Below are positions 47,458-56,675 of a DNA stretch of 64,000 nucleotides, piece after piece (the first letter of the stretch is position 1; every line of letters starts with the position of its first letter). A model generated the notes under the pieces. It had not been told where the DNA came from, did not search any database, and saw only the letters and a program-made list of their open reading frames with translations. The DNA comes from Winogradskyella eckloniae (GTDB taxonomy: Bacteria; Bacteroidota; Bacteroidia; Flavobacteriales; Flavobacteriaceae): contig NZ_JABRWP010000010.1 in assembly GCF_013249045.1 (NCBI RefSeq), positions 1-64,000 of the forward strand. The letters are read 5' to 3'. Position numbers and translations under genes: made by a program.

Positions 47458-49086
47458 TTGAAAATGAAAAATTTAATATTTAATTCGGTTGCACTTTTAG
47501 GCGTTTTTCTATGTCTATTCAGTTGTCAAGAAGATGATGCATCAATAGGAGATATTGTAGCACCAAGTAACTTGGTTATATCTTCAGAAATTTTTGGACA
47601 AGATGATTCAAATCTATATGGAGATGGTAGTGGTGTAGTTAATTTTGTTGCTTACGCAGATAATGCTATAAGTTATAAATATTTTTATAATGAAACAGAG
47701 AGAAATGCACCTTCAGGAGAGCTTGAGGCATTGTTCACTAATTTAGGTGTTAATACTTATGATGTCACTGTAATTGCTTATGGAACAGGTGGCTTGTCTA
47801 CCTCTATTTCAACTACAATTGAAGTTTTAGCAACATACTCACCTCCTCAAGATTTGCTAGATACTTTAATCGGAGACGGCACTAAAGTTTGGAGAATGAA
47901 ATCAGAAGGTGCAGGACATTTTGGTTTAGGTCCTGTTGGAGGAACTGTACCAGCAGAATGGTATGGTGCTGGTCCTGATGAAAAAGTTGGAGTAGGTATG
48001 TATGATGATCGCTTTATGTTTAACGCAGACGGTTCATTTACTTATATCACAAATCACACAAATGATGAGGCAGGTACAGATACTTCAGGTACTGTTTTTG
48101 GCAGAGTTGGGTTAATAAGTGATTTAGGATCTGGAGGAACGGAAAACGGAGCAGATGTAGAGAATTTACCTTATTCTGACTTCGTAGAAGACTATGTTTT
48201 AATTGCGCCAGGAGGTGTAGAAACCATAAGTTTAAGTGGCATAGGATTTATTTCATATTACATTGGTGGAAGTCATAATTATGAGATTTTTGATAGATCT
48301 GTACCTAATGAATTGGTTTTAAGATCTACAGATGGTAACGGAGAATTTGATTGGTGGTTTACAATAACTTCTGAAGAAGAAGAGGAAGATGTTGTCATAG
48401 TTTACGAATTAGTTTGGTCTGATGAGTTTGATGTAGATGGAGCACCAGATCCAGCCAATTGGACGTACGACTTAGGTGCTGGTGGTTGGGGAAACCAAGA
48501 AGTTCAAACGTATACTAACAACGCGGAAAATGTTATTGTAGAAGGTGGATCTTTGAAAATTACAGCTAAAGCTGATGGCACTGGATATACATCAGCACGA
48601 ATTAAATCTCAAGGTCTACAACAGTTTACGTACGGAAAAGCAGAAATAAGAGCTAAATTGCCAGCATCCGAAGGTACATGGCCTGCCATATGGATGTTGG
48701 GTTCTAATTTTCCAACTGTAGGTTGGCCTCATTGTGGTGAAATGGATATCATGGAACAAACAGGTTGGGATAAAGACACCACTTTAGGAACATGTCATTG
48801 GTTTGATAATGGCACAAATGCAAATGCGAGTTATGGCGAAACTACAGCAATTGCCAATGCGTCAACAGAATTTCATATTTATTCTATTGAATGGAATGAA
48901 GACACTATAAAAATAGCATTAGACGATGTCCCTTTTATGACATTAACAAATAATCCCGATTTACCATTTAATGCAGACTTCTTTTTTATAATGAATATTG
49001 CAATGGGAGGGACGCTAGGAGGCACCATTGATCCTGCATTCACTGAAGATACAATGGAAGTAGATTATATAAGAGTTTATCAATAA
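47458..49086 (+). CDS. GH16 beta-1,3-glucanase (laminarinase) lipoprotein with extra modules
   Basis: 542 residues; lipobox LFSC near residue 22, so probably on the cell surface. A PKD-like part (about 35-125) is followed by a module at about 139-305 related to the repeat in the preceding gene (VWRMKSEG, FGLGP, FMFNADGSF, LSGIGF). The GH16 domain covers about 312-542: YELVWSDEFDVDGAPDPANW, then catalytic GEMDIMEQTG with nucleophile E428, D430 and acid/base E433, and C-terminal VDYIRVYQ. The EMDIME motif is that of the laminarinase branch of GH16. It would cut beta-1,3-glucan into oligosaccharides for SusCD. It is the last gene before a hairpin. Confidence 0.93.
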   Translation: MKMKNLIFNSVALLGVFLCLFSCQEDDASIGDIVAPSNLVISSEIFGQDDSNLYGDGSGVVNFVAYADNAISYKYFYNETERNAPSGELEALFTNLGVNTYDVTVIAYGTGGLSTSISTTIEVLATYSPPQDLLDTLIGDGTKVWRMKSEGAGHFGLGPVGGTVPAEWYGAGPDEKVGVGMYDDRFMFNADGSFTYITNHTNDEAGTDTSGTVFGRVGLISDLGSGGTENGADVENLPYSDFVEDYVLIAPGGVETISLSGIGFISYYIGGSHNYEIFDRSVPNELVLRSTDGNGEFDWWFTITSEEEEEDVVIVYELVWSDEFDVDGAPDPANWTYDLGAGGWGNQEVQTYTNNAENVIVEGGSLKITAKADGTGYTSARIKSQGLQQFTYGKAEIRAKLPASEGTWPAIWMLGSNFPTVGWPHCGEMDIMEQTGWDKDTTLGTCHWFDNGTNANASYGETTAIANASTEFHIYSIEWNEDTIKIALDDVPFMTLTNNPDLPFNADFFFIMNIAMGGTLGGTIDPAFTEDTMEVDYIRVYQ

Positions 49087-49125
49087 AAACACATAACGAT
49101 TAATTGAGTTAAGTTTAAGTTACAA

Positions 49126-49152
49126 AAGGTCGAGTTTTTTGTGCTCGACCTT
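49126..49152 (+). terminator. Hairpin between GH16 and the phosphorylase gene
   Basis: 9-bp stem AAGGTCGAG (49126-49134) and CTCGACCTT (49144-49152), nine-base loop, then ATTATC, a weak T-run. It is a terminator or partial attenuator that would split the PUL into two transcripts. Confidence 0.6.
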
Positions 49153-49260
49153 ATTATCTAAATGAAATTCAAGCTAAATCATATATAACATTGATTACGA
49201 AAATATTATCATATTCAGTAAACTTTATTTAAAAATACGATTAGAAATTATAATTTACCA

Positions 49261-52200
49261 ATGACAAAAAATCCAATCTACATAGGAAATAAAATCGCTT
49301 CAAACGATGAATTTGAAGTCAAAGGAGAACTTGTAACGCTTCAAAATGAAACGTATTACAAAATCTCTAACAGTGATAAAATGCGACCATTCTTTATGAG
49401 TTTGGTAAGCAATTCTAATCACTGGTTGTTTATTTCAAGTAACGGAGCATTATCTGCAGGTCGTAAAGATTCTAACAATGCGTTATTTCCTTATTACACG
49501 GATGATAAAATCACAGAATCATTAGAAACCACAGGAAGTAAAACTATATTTCAGGTGCATAAAGATGACAAAACATTTTTATGGGAACCGTTTTCTAATC
49601 GTTACCAAGGGGTTTATGCTACCAAACGCAATTTGTATAAAAACAGTTATGGTAATAAAGTACTTTTTGAAGAAATCAATGAAGATTTAAAACTTACCTT
49701 CAGATATGAGTGGAACACAAGTGATCAATATGGTTTTGTTAGAAAGTCTAGTATTATAAATAATTCTGAAGAACTTGTTAATGTAACATTCTTAGATGGC
49801 ATTCAGAATATTTTACCCTATGGCTTAGATTCTGTATTTCAAAATGCGACTAGTAATTTAATTGATGCTTATAAAAAATGTGAGTTAGAAGCAGATTCTG
49901 GTATTGGTATTTTTGCATTAAGCGCCATCATAGTAGATAAAGCAGAGCCTAGTGAAGCTTTAAAAGCAAATACTGTGTGGTCAACAGGATTAGATAATCC
50001 AACGCATTTAATTTCAGCGTTACAGTTAGATAATTTTAGAAATGGAAAAGCCCTTGTAGAAGAAAATGATATTAGGGCAGAAAAGGGCGCTTATTTTCTA
50101 TCCAAAACTAGTCATTTAAGTCCTGCTGAAGAGAAAAAATGGATGTTGGTAGCAGATGTGAATCAGACGGTAAGTGCCGTTAATAATATTTTCGAAAAAA
50201 TAAAACACAATACCGCTATTGAAACCCTTGTGCAAGAAGATATTGATGCAGGTACAGAGCACCTTATTGCATTGGTTGGTGCTTCAGATGGTATTCAATT
50301 AACGGATGATAAACTAAGAGATACACGTCATTTTGCAAATACGCTTTTCAATATTATGAGAGGTGGTATTTTTGATGATGATTATAACATTGAAAAAGCA
50401 GATTTTTTAAAATACATGGCTAAGGCCAATGTAAAAGTATCAAAAAGTAAGGAGGCTATTTTAAACAATCTTCCAGATATTTTCAAGGTAGAGTTTATAA
50501 AAAACATTGCAGATCAGGACGATGATAGTAATTTTAAACGCCTGTGTTATGAATATTTGCCCTTAAAGTTTAGTCGAAGACATGGAGATCCAAGCCGACC
50601 TTGGAATAAGTTTTCTATTAATACGCGAAGTGAGGTTGATGGCTCTAAAATTCTAGATTACCAAGGCAACTGGAGAGATATTTTTCAGAATTGGGAAACG
50701 TTAGCACATGCTTATCCGGAGTTTATGGAAGGCATGATTCATAAATTTTTAAATGCAACGACATTTGAAGGTTACAATCCATACCGTGTAACTAAAGATG
50801 GATTTGATTGGGAAACCATAGAACCAGATGATCCATGGTCATACATTGGGTATTGGGGAGATCATCAAATTATTTATTTATTGAAGTTCTTGGAGTTCAT
50901 TGAAAAGCATGCACCACATAAACTAGCAAACAGTTTTAGTCAAGATGTATTTGTGTATGCCAATGTACCATACAAGATTAGGAGCTATCAAGAGACATTA
51001 AAAAATCCTAAAGACACTATTGATTTTGATCATGCTTTAGATGAGAAAATAAATACAGTAAAGCAAAGGTTAGGCGCTGATGGCGCATTGCTAAGAGACC
51101 AAAATTACTTTATTCATAAAGTTAATTTAGTTGAGAAATTATTAGCAACAGTGTTGGCTAAAGTGTCTAATTTTATACCAGAAGGCGGAATTTGGTTAAA
51201 CACACAACGACCAGAATGGAACGACGCCAATAATGCTTTGGTTGGTAATGGAGTGTCTATGGTTACGCTGTATTATCTGAGACGTTTTATTAATTTCTTT
51301 GAAGGCATTGTAAATCAAACATCAGATGAAACCTATTTGCTTTCATCAGAATTAAAATCATTTTTTGAAAACGTAGTGTTAACATTAAATGATAATGTCC
51401 ACGCATTATCAGGTAAAGTGTCAGATAAAGTCCGCAAAACTATTTTAGATGGTCTTGGCTCTGCAGGAAGTGATTATAGATTAAAAATCTATGAATTAGG
51501 TTTTTCAAGTGATAAGGATGCCATTTCTAAAAACAATTTGCTTGACTTTTTTACGGTGTTAAAACAGTATTTAGACCATACTATAGAGGCTAATAAACGT
51601 TCAGATAATTTGTATCATGCCTATAATTTAATGACCGTTGAGAATGATCAAGAAATTTCTATATCGTATTTATCTGAAATGTTAGAAGGTCAGGTTGCTG
51701 TCTTAAGTTCAGGATATTTAGAACCCAAGGAGGCGCTCAGTCTGTTAGATGCTTTAAAAGCTAGTGCACTGTTTAGGCCAGATCAATACAGTTATATTTT
51801 GTATCCGAATAAACAATTAGCACGCTTTGTAGATAGAAATACGATTCCGGCTAAATCAGTAGAACAATCAAAATTATTAAAGCAATTGCTCGCGGATAAT
51901 AATAAGCAGATTATTGAGCAGGATGTTACGGGTGAGTATCACTTTAACGGAAATTTTAATAATGCAGATAGCCTAAGAGCGGCATTGCATGCATTGCCTG
52001 AAGGAAAATATGATGCCTTAATTAAGGCTGAAAAAAACTTATTATTAGACATTTTTGAAGCCATGTTTGATCATAAATCCTTTACAGGTCGTTCTGGTAC
52101 TTTTTATGGATATGAAGGGTTAGGATCTATATATTGGCATATGGTTTCTAAATTATTATTAGCCGTACAAGAAAATTGCTTATTGGCAGTTTCAAAAAAT

Positions 52201-52725
52201 GAAAGTGAAGACGTTATAGGAAGATTGTTAGAGCATTATTATGAAATAAATGCAGGTATTGGTGTTCATAAATCGCCAGAGTTATATGGTGCTTTTCCAA
52301 CCGATCCTTATTCACATACACCAGGAGGCAAAGGCGCACAGCAACCAGGAATGACAGGGCAAGTAAAAGAAGATGTGTTGTGTCGTTTTGGAGAATTGGG
52401 TGTGTTTGTAGCCCATGGTAAATTGTTTTTTAACCCAAGACTTTTGAGAAGTGAGGAGTTTTTAAGCGACGCTAAAGATTTTAATTACACGGGGATTGAT
52501 AAAACACAAAAGACGGTTTCATTAGAAAAAGGATCACTTTGTTTTACTTATTGTCAAGTCCCAATAATTTTTCAGCAAGGCACCAACAATGCTATTGAAG
52601 TTGTAAATTCAGATGATTCATTATTAAAGTTTAAAGGTTTAGAGCTCGATGTCGTTACCAGTGAAAAGATTTTTAAGCGTACTGGTGAAGTCAATAAAAT
52701 AATAGTTTCTATAAAATCAAAATAA
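49261..52725 (+). CDS. Beta-1,3-glucan phosphorylase (GH94/GH149/GH161 group, most like GH149)
   Basis: 1154 residues, no signal peptide, so cytosolic. The size and the low-Cys, multi-domain make-up fit the long glucan phosphorylases. The motif RPEWNDANNAL, with D655 in WND, matches the catalytic-acid motif of GH94-type enzymes. Other blocks are SRRHGDPSRPWNKFSI, LDYQGNWRDIFQNWE, PDDPWSYIGYWGDHQII, and GRSGTFYGYEGLGSIYWHM near the C-terminus. These enzymes split beta-1,3-glucans with phosphate to give glucose 1-phosphate. Length and host favour GH149 over GH94 (about 800-900) and GH161; I could not test this. The enzyme would use short laminari-oligosaccharides imported by the symporter. Confidence 0.72.
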   Translation: MTKNPIYIGNKIASNDEFEVKGELVTLQNETYYKISNSDKMRPFFMSLVSNSNHWLFISSNGALSAGRKDSNNALFPYYTDDKITESLETTGSKTIFQVHKDDKTFLWEPFSNRYQGVYATKRNLYKNSYGNKVLFEEINEDLKLTFRYEWNTSDQYGFVRKSSIINNSEELVNVTFLDGIQNILPYGLDSVFQNATSNLIDAYKKCELEADSGIGIFALSAIIVDKAEPSEALKANTVWSTGLDNPTHLISALQLDNFRNGKALVEENDIRAEKGAYFLSKTSHLSPAEEKKWMLVADVNQTVSAVNNIFEKIKHNTAIETLVQEDIDAGTEHLIALVGASDGIQLTDDKLRDTRHFANTLFNIMRGGIFDDDYNIEKADFLKYMAKANVKVSKSKEAILNNLPDIFKVEFIKNIADQDDDSNFKRLCYEYLPLKFSRRHGDPSRPWNKFSINTRSEVDGSKILDYQGNWRDIFQNWETLAHAYPEFMEGMIHKFLNATTFEGYNPYRVTKDGFDWETIEPDDPWSYIGYWGDHQIIYLLKFLEFIEKHAPHKLANSFSQDVFVYANVPYKIRSYQETLKNPKDTIDFDHALDEKINTVKQRLGADGALLRDQNYFIHKVNLVEKLLATVLAKVSNFIPEGGIWLNTQRPEWNDANNALVGNGVSMVTLYYLRRFINFFEGIVNQTSDETYLLSSELKSFFENVVLTLNDNVHALSGKVSDKVRKTILDGLGSAGSDYRLKIYELGFSSDKDAISKNNLLDFFTVLKQYLDHTIEANKRSDNLYHAYNLMTVENDQEISISYLSEMLEGQVAVLSSGYLEPKEALSLLDALKASALFRPDQYSYILYPNKQLARFVDRNTIPAKSVEQSKLLKQLLADNNKQIIEQDVTGEYHFNGNFNNADSLRAALHALPEGKYDALIKAEKNLLLDIFEAMFDHKSFTGRSGTFYGYEGLGSIYWHMVSKLLLAVQENCLLAVSKNESEDVIGRLLEHYYEINAGIGVHKSPELYGAFPTDPYSHTPGGKGAQQPGMTGQVKEDVLCRFGELGVFVAHGKLFFNPRLLRSEEFLSDAKDFNYTGIDKTQKTVSLEKGSLCFTYCQVPIIFQQGTNNAIEVVNSDDSLLKFKGLELDVVTSEKIFKRTGEVNKIIVSIKSK

Positions 52726-52734
52726 AGGAAAGTA

Positions 52735-54027
52735 ATGGACAAGTGTTTAAAATTAGTCGTTTGTGTATTTGTTTTTTTAATCGTGTTGTCGTGTAAAGAT
52801 GATCATAAGAAGCAAGATGAAAACAGTCCAGAAAAAGAAGTGCAACCAGTAAGTGCAAAAGATATTTTAGGAAATTCAGATTATCTGGCGATGTCTTATG
52901 GAGGTTATAGGGAAAAGAATAGAGACTTACAGCCAACACTCAGTCAGTTAAAAGAGGATATAAAAATACTAAGTGCCATGGGAGTAAAGGTGCTAAGAAC
53001 ATATAATGTCCATTTTGCTCATGCCGAGAATGTATTGAAAGCCATTACCGAACTGAAAAAAGAAGATGCAACGTTTGAAATGTACGTGATGTTAGGTATT
53101 TGGATTGATTGTAAAAATGCATTCAACTGGGAAGTAGGCGAGCCAATTCATTCTGAAGAAAGTGAACGTAATCCTATTGAGGTTAAAACCGCAGTAGAAT
53201 TGGCAAAACAGTATCCAAACATTGTGAAAATATTAGCCGTTGGAAATGAAGCCATGGTAAAATGGGCTACAAGTTATTATGTAGAACCTGCGATTATTTT
53301 AAAATGGGTGAATCATCTTCAAGGCCTAAAAAAATCGGGAGAATTACCAGCAGACTTATGGATAACGAGCTCAGACGATTTTTCATCATGGGGCGGAGGA
53401 GATGCAAGTTATCATACTGAAGAATTAGAGCAATTGGCTAATGCTGTAGATTATATTTCAATGCATACCTATCCTTATCATCAATCGCATTACAATTCAG
53501 GATTCTGGGAAGTGCCAGAAAATGAAGCAGATTTGTCAGAAAAAGAACAGGTAGATAAGGCCATGTTAAGAGCCATGAATTTTGCTAAAGCACAGTACGA
53601 TAGTGTTTCAAATTACATGGCTAGTATTGGTGTTTCCAAACCGATTTACATAGGTGAAACAGGTTGGGCATCCGTCTCTAATGGGCATTATGGTAAAAAT
53701 GGTTCTAGAGCTACAGATGAATATAAACAAGGGTTGTATTATAAGCATATGCGCGAGTGGACAAATAAAGCCAATATATCTTGTTTCTATTTCGAAGCTT
53801 TTGATGAACAATGGAAAGATGGTCAAAATCCTTTGGGTTCTGAAAATCACTTTGGCTTAATAAACTTAAATAGCGAAGCCAAATATCCGTTATGGCAAAT
53901 GGTTGACGAAGGTGTTTTTGAAGGTTTAACAAGAGATGGGAAACCAATTACTAAAACCTATGATGGCAATTTAGAGATGTTAATGAAAACCGTTTTGGTA
54001 CCAAATACAGATTATCCAAAAGACTAA
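52735..54027 (+). CDS. GH17 beta-1,3-glucan hydrolase lipoprotein
   Basis: 430 residues; lipobox LSC near residue 21. A TIM barrel of clan GH-A follows: YREKNRDLQPTLSQLKEDI, LRTYNVHFA, acid/base E172 in AVGNEAM, SMHTYPYHQS and nucleophile E308 in IYIGETGWAS. These are the GH17 signatures. Bacterial GH17 enzymes in marine laminarin loci act on debranched beta-1,3-glucan and release short products. It starts nine bases after the phosphorylase gene. It is probably periplasmic or surface-anchored. Confidence 0.88.
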   Translation: MDKCLKLVVCVFVFLIVLSCKDDHKKQDENSPEKEVQPVSAKDILGNSDYLAMSYGGYREKNRDLQPTLSQLKEDIKILSAMGVKVLRTYNVHFAHAENVLKAITELKKEDATFEMYVMLGIWIDCKNAFNWEVGEPIHSEESERNPIEVKTAVELAKQYPNIVKILAVGNEAMVKWATSYYVEPAIILKWVNHLQGLKKSGELPADLWITSSDDFSSWGGGDASYHTEELEQLANAVDYISMHTYPYHQSHYNSGFWEVPENEADLSEKEQVDKAMLRAMNFAKAQYDSVSNYMASIGVSKPIYIGETGWASVSNGHYGKNGSRATDEYKQGLYYKHMREWTNKANISCFYFEAFDEQWKDGQNPLGSENHFGLINLNSEAKYPLWQMVDEGVFEGLTRDGKPITKTYDGNLEMLMKTVLVPNTDYPKD

Positions 54028-54029
54028 AA

Positions 54030-55088
54030 ATGAGAAAAATATTATGCATAGCTGCTCTGTTAGTTGGGTTGGTCTCATGTAAAAATGAAACAAAAAATCT
54101 AGACACTAATGCTGCAGATGACCTTACAGTAAAACAAGATGTTGTATCTGTTTCTGGTCGGCAATTATTGTTAAATGAAGAGGTGTATGTCATTAAAGGT
54201 ATTTGCTACCATCCTGTACCTAAAGGTGATTCAACTAAAAGAGATTTTGGAACTTTGACTGAAGACCTAAAGCTCATGGTAGAGGCTGGCGTCAATACAA
54301 TTAGAGTGTATGCGCCAATTCTAGAAGAAAGCGTTCTTGATGAAATCAGTAATTCTGGTATAAAAATTATTATGGGTTTTGGATACAATCAAGGCGGAAA
54401 AAATGATATTTATTCGGGCACATTTATAGATTACGTCAATACATATAAAAACCACAACGCTATTTTAATGTGGGAATTGGGTAACGAATATAACTATCAT
54501 CCAGAATGGTTTGATGGCGATATTAAAAATTGGTATAAAGCTATGAATGAAGCTGCAGCTGTAATTCATAAAAACGATCCATTTCATCCTGTAACTACGG
54601 CACATGGCGATTTGCCAAAAGAATTAGCACGATCCTTGAGTCCAAATATCGATGTTTGGGGCATGAATGTATATCGTTCCGTACGACCAGAAACTATATT
54701 TAAAGAATGGAAAAAAGTTAGTGACAAACCCATGTATTTGTCTGAAACAGGAGCTGATAGTTATATGCAAATGGCTACCGATAAATATAAACAAGGTGTT
54801 AATGAATCAATGCAAGCTGATGCTACAGAAATTATTTTGAATGCCACATTTAACGGACAAGATATTTGCTCAGGAGTTACTTTATTTCAATTTACAGATG
54901 GTTGGTGGAAAGCAGGAAATAATAATGTACAAGATACCGGAGGAACAGCACCAAACAGTACAGGAGTTCCTTTTGATGGTAGCCCTAATGAAGAATTTTG
55001 GGGCATTGTAGACATCGATAGAAACAAAAAACAAGTATTTGATGTTGTCAAATACATTTATACAAATGTAAATAAAACTAAAAATTAA
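54030..55088 (+). CDS. Clan GH-A glycoside hydrolase of uncertain family (lipoprotein)
   Basis: 352 residues; lipobox LVSC with Cys17. A compact TIM barrel: VYVIKGICYHPVPKGDSTKRD, VEAGVNTIRVYAPI, acid/base E153 in WELGNEYNYH, WGMNVYRS, and nucleophile E239 in MYLSETGAD, then LFQFTDGWWKAGN. The pattern resembles the catalytic part of GH2, and the opening also recalls GH72 and GH17. No N-terminal GH2 sandwich is present, so this is not a normal GH2 enzyme. Its start is two bases after the GH17 stop codon. It most likely acts on laminarin oligosaccharides, but whether as endo-, exo- or transglycosylase is open. Confidence 0.6.
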   Translation: MRKILCIAALLVGLVSCKNETKNLDTNAADDLTVKQDVVSVSGRQLLLNEEVYVIKGICYHPVPKGDSTKRDFGTLTEDLKLMVEAGVNTIRVYAPILEESVLDEISNSGIKIIMGFGYNQGGKNDIYSGTFIDYVNTYKNHNAILMWELGNEYNYHPEWFDGDIKNWYKAMNEAAAVIHKNDPFHPVTTAHGDLPKELARSLSPNIDVWGMNVYRSVRPETIFKEWKKVSDKPMYLSETGADSYMQMATDKYKQGVNESMQADATEIILNATFNGQDICSGVTLFQFTDGWWKAGNNNVQDTGGTAPNSTGVPFDGSPNEEFWGIVDIDRNKKQVFDVVKYIYTNVNKTKN

Positions 55089-55100
55089 ACTATTTGGACT

Positions 55101-55114
55101 GTCCCTTAAGGGAC
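55101..55114. repeat. Perfect palindrome GTCCCTTAAGGGAC
   Basis: A 14-bp exact palindrome followed by TTTAGGGGTG in the 77-bp gap between the unclassified hydrolase and GH30 genes. It may be a remnant of an intergenic CCCTTTAGGG-type repeat, or a regulatory or RNA-processing site. Confidence 0.4.
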
Positions 55115-55165
55115 TTTAGGGGTGTAGTTGCCCAATTATACTACTAAAACAACAAATAAAGGCAC

Positions 55166-56674
55166 ATGAAATTATCGAGATATAGTACAATCGTATTCTT
55201 AATTCTTACTGTAATCAGTTGTACATCTGAAAAAAAAGAAATTAAAAGCTTAGACGTTGAGGTTTACGAAACTTCAGAACGTGGTCATAAACTCACTAAA
55301 ATAACGGAACGTTCTACAGCAGACACGTTAACCGTTATAAAATTATTACCAGAACAACAGTTTCAAACCATTACAGGTTTTGGAGGGTCGTTTACAGAGT
55401 CGTCAGCTTACTTATTAAATAAGTTGAGTAAAAAGAATAGAGATACTATTCTTCAAGCGTATTTCGCAGAAGATGGTGCCCGTTACTCGTTAACCAGAAC
55501 ACATATTGCATCTTGTGATTTTTCATTAAATAATTACACATACGCTCCAAAAGTGGATGATAAAGAAATGGAGAGTTTTAGTATTGATGAAGACCGAGAC
55601 GATTTAATACCAATGATTAAGGAGGCTCAAGCTATTTCTCAAGATGGTTTTAAAATTATTTCCTCACCTTGGACATCTCCACCATGGATGAAAGACAATA
55701 AAGCCTACGTTGGTGGAAAATTATTGCCAGAATACTATGATGCATTTGCATTGTATTTTTCAAAATACTTAGATGCCTATAAAGCAGAAGGTATAAATAT
55801 TTGGGGTTTAACACCAATAAATGAACCTCATGGTAATGGTCATAACTGGGAGAGCATGCACTTTTCGCCAGAAGAAGAAGCCGATTTTGTAAAAAACCAT
55901 TTAGGCCCAAAATTAGAAGATGATGGTTTTGGAGATGTCAATATATTGGGATATGACCAAAACAGAAAAGGAATTAAAGAGTGGGTAGATGCGATGTATA
56001 AAGATGAGTTATCATCAAAATATTTTGATGGATTAGCAATACATTGGTACGAAAGTACTTTCGATTATTTCCCCGAAGAATTACAATATGCTCATCACAA
56101 AGCGCCTAATAAATATCTTATAGAAACTGAAGGCTGTGTCGATTCTGAAATACCAAAATGGCAGGATGATGCGTGGTATTGGAAAAAAGAAGCTACAGAT
56201 TGGGGTTGGGATTGGGCATCAGCAGAAGACAAACACTTACACCCTAAATATGCACCAGTAAATCGCTATGCTAGAGATATTATTGGTTGCCTAAACAATT
56301 GGGTTGATGGATGGGTAGACTGGAATATGGTGTTAGATAAACAAGGTGGTCCAAATTGGTTTAAAAACTGGTGTGTTGCTCCTGTAATTGTAGATACAGA
56401 TTCTGACGAAGTCTACTTTACACCTTTATACTATACAATGGCTCATTTTAGCAAATATATAAGACCAAATGCTAAGGTTATTGGCGTAGAAAACACAAAT
56501 ATAGACTTAATGGTTACAGCCGCTAAAAATCCAGATGGTTCTATTGCAGTTGTATTATTTAACGAAGGTAAAACTTCAAAGGATTTTACATTAACACTAG
56601 AAGAAGAAACCGCAAAAGTGAAAATTAATCCTCAAGCTATTCAAACCATAATAATACCTACAAAAACTAATTAA
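55166..56674 (+). CDS. GH30 beta-glucosidase/beta-1,6-glucanase lipoprotein
   Basis: 502 residues; lipobox VISC near residue 19. A GH30 TIM barrel with side beta-domain: QTITGFGGSFTESSAYLLNKL, RTHIASCDFSLNNYTY, SSPWTSPPWMK, acid/base E220 in TPINEPHG, and likely nucleophile E322 in LIETEGC. The C-terminal beta-domain (about 410-502) holds NPDGSIAVVLFNEG. GH30 members in laminarin loci remove beta-1,6-linked glucose branches, leaving linear beta-1,3-glucan for GH17. The next gene starts one base downstream, so they are tightly coupled. Confidence 0.92.
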   Translation: MKLSRYSTIVFLILTVISCTSEKKEIKSLDVEVYETSERGHKLTKITERSTADTLTVIKLLPEQQFQTITGFGGSFTESSAYLLNKLSKKNRDTILQAYFAEDGARYSLTRTHIASCDFSLNNYTYAPKVDDKEMESFSIDEDRDDLIPMIKEAQAISQDGFKIISSPWTSPPWMKDNKAYVGGKLLPEYYDAFALYFSKYLDAYKAEGINIWGLTPINEPHGNGHNWESMHFSPEEEADFVKNHLGPKLEDDGFGDVNILGYDQNRKGIKEWVDAMYKDELSSKYFDGLAIHWYESTFDYFPEELQYAHHKAPNKYLIETEGCVDSEIPKWQDDAWYWKKEATDWGWDWASAEDKHLHPKYAPVNRYARDIIGCLNNWVDGWVDWNMVLDKQGGPNWFKNWCVAPVIVDTDSDEVYFTPLYYTMAHFSKYIRPNAKVIGVENTNIDLMVTAAKNPDGSIAVVLFNEGKTSKDFTLTLEEETAKVKINPQAIQTIIIPTKTN

Positions 56675-56675
56675 G

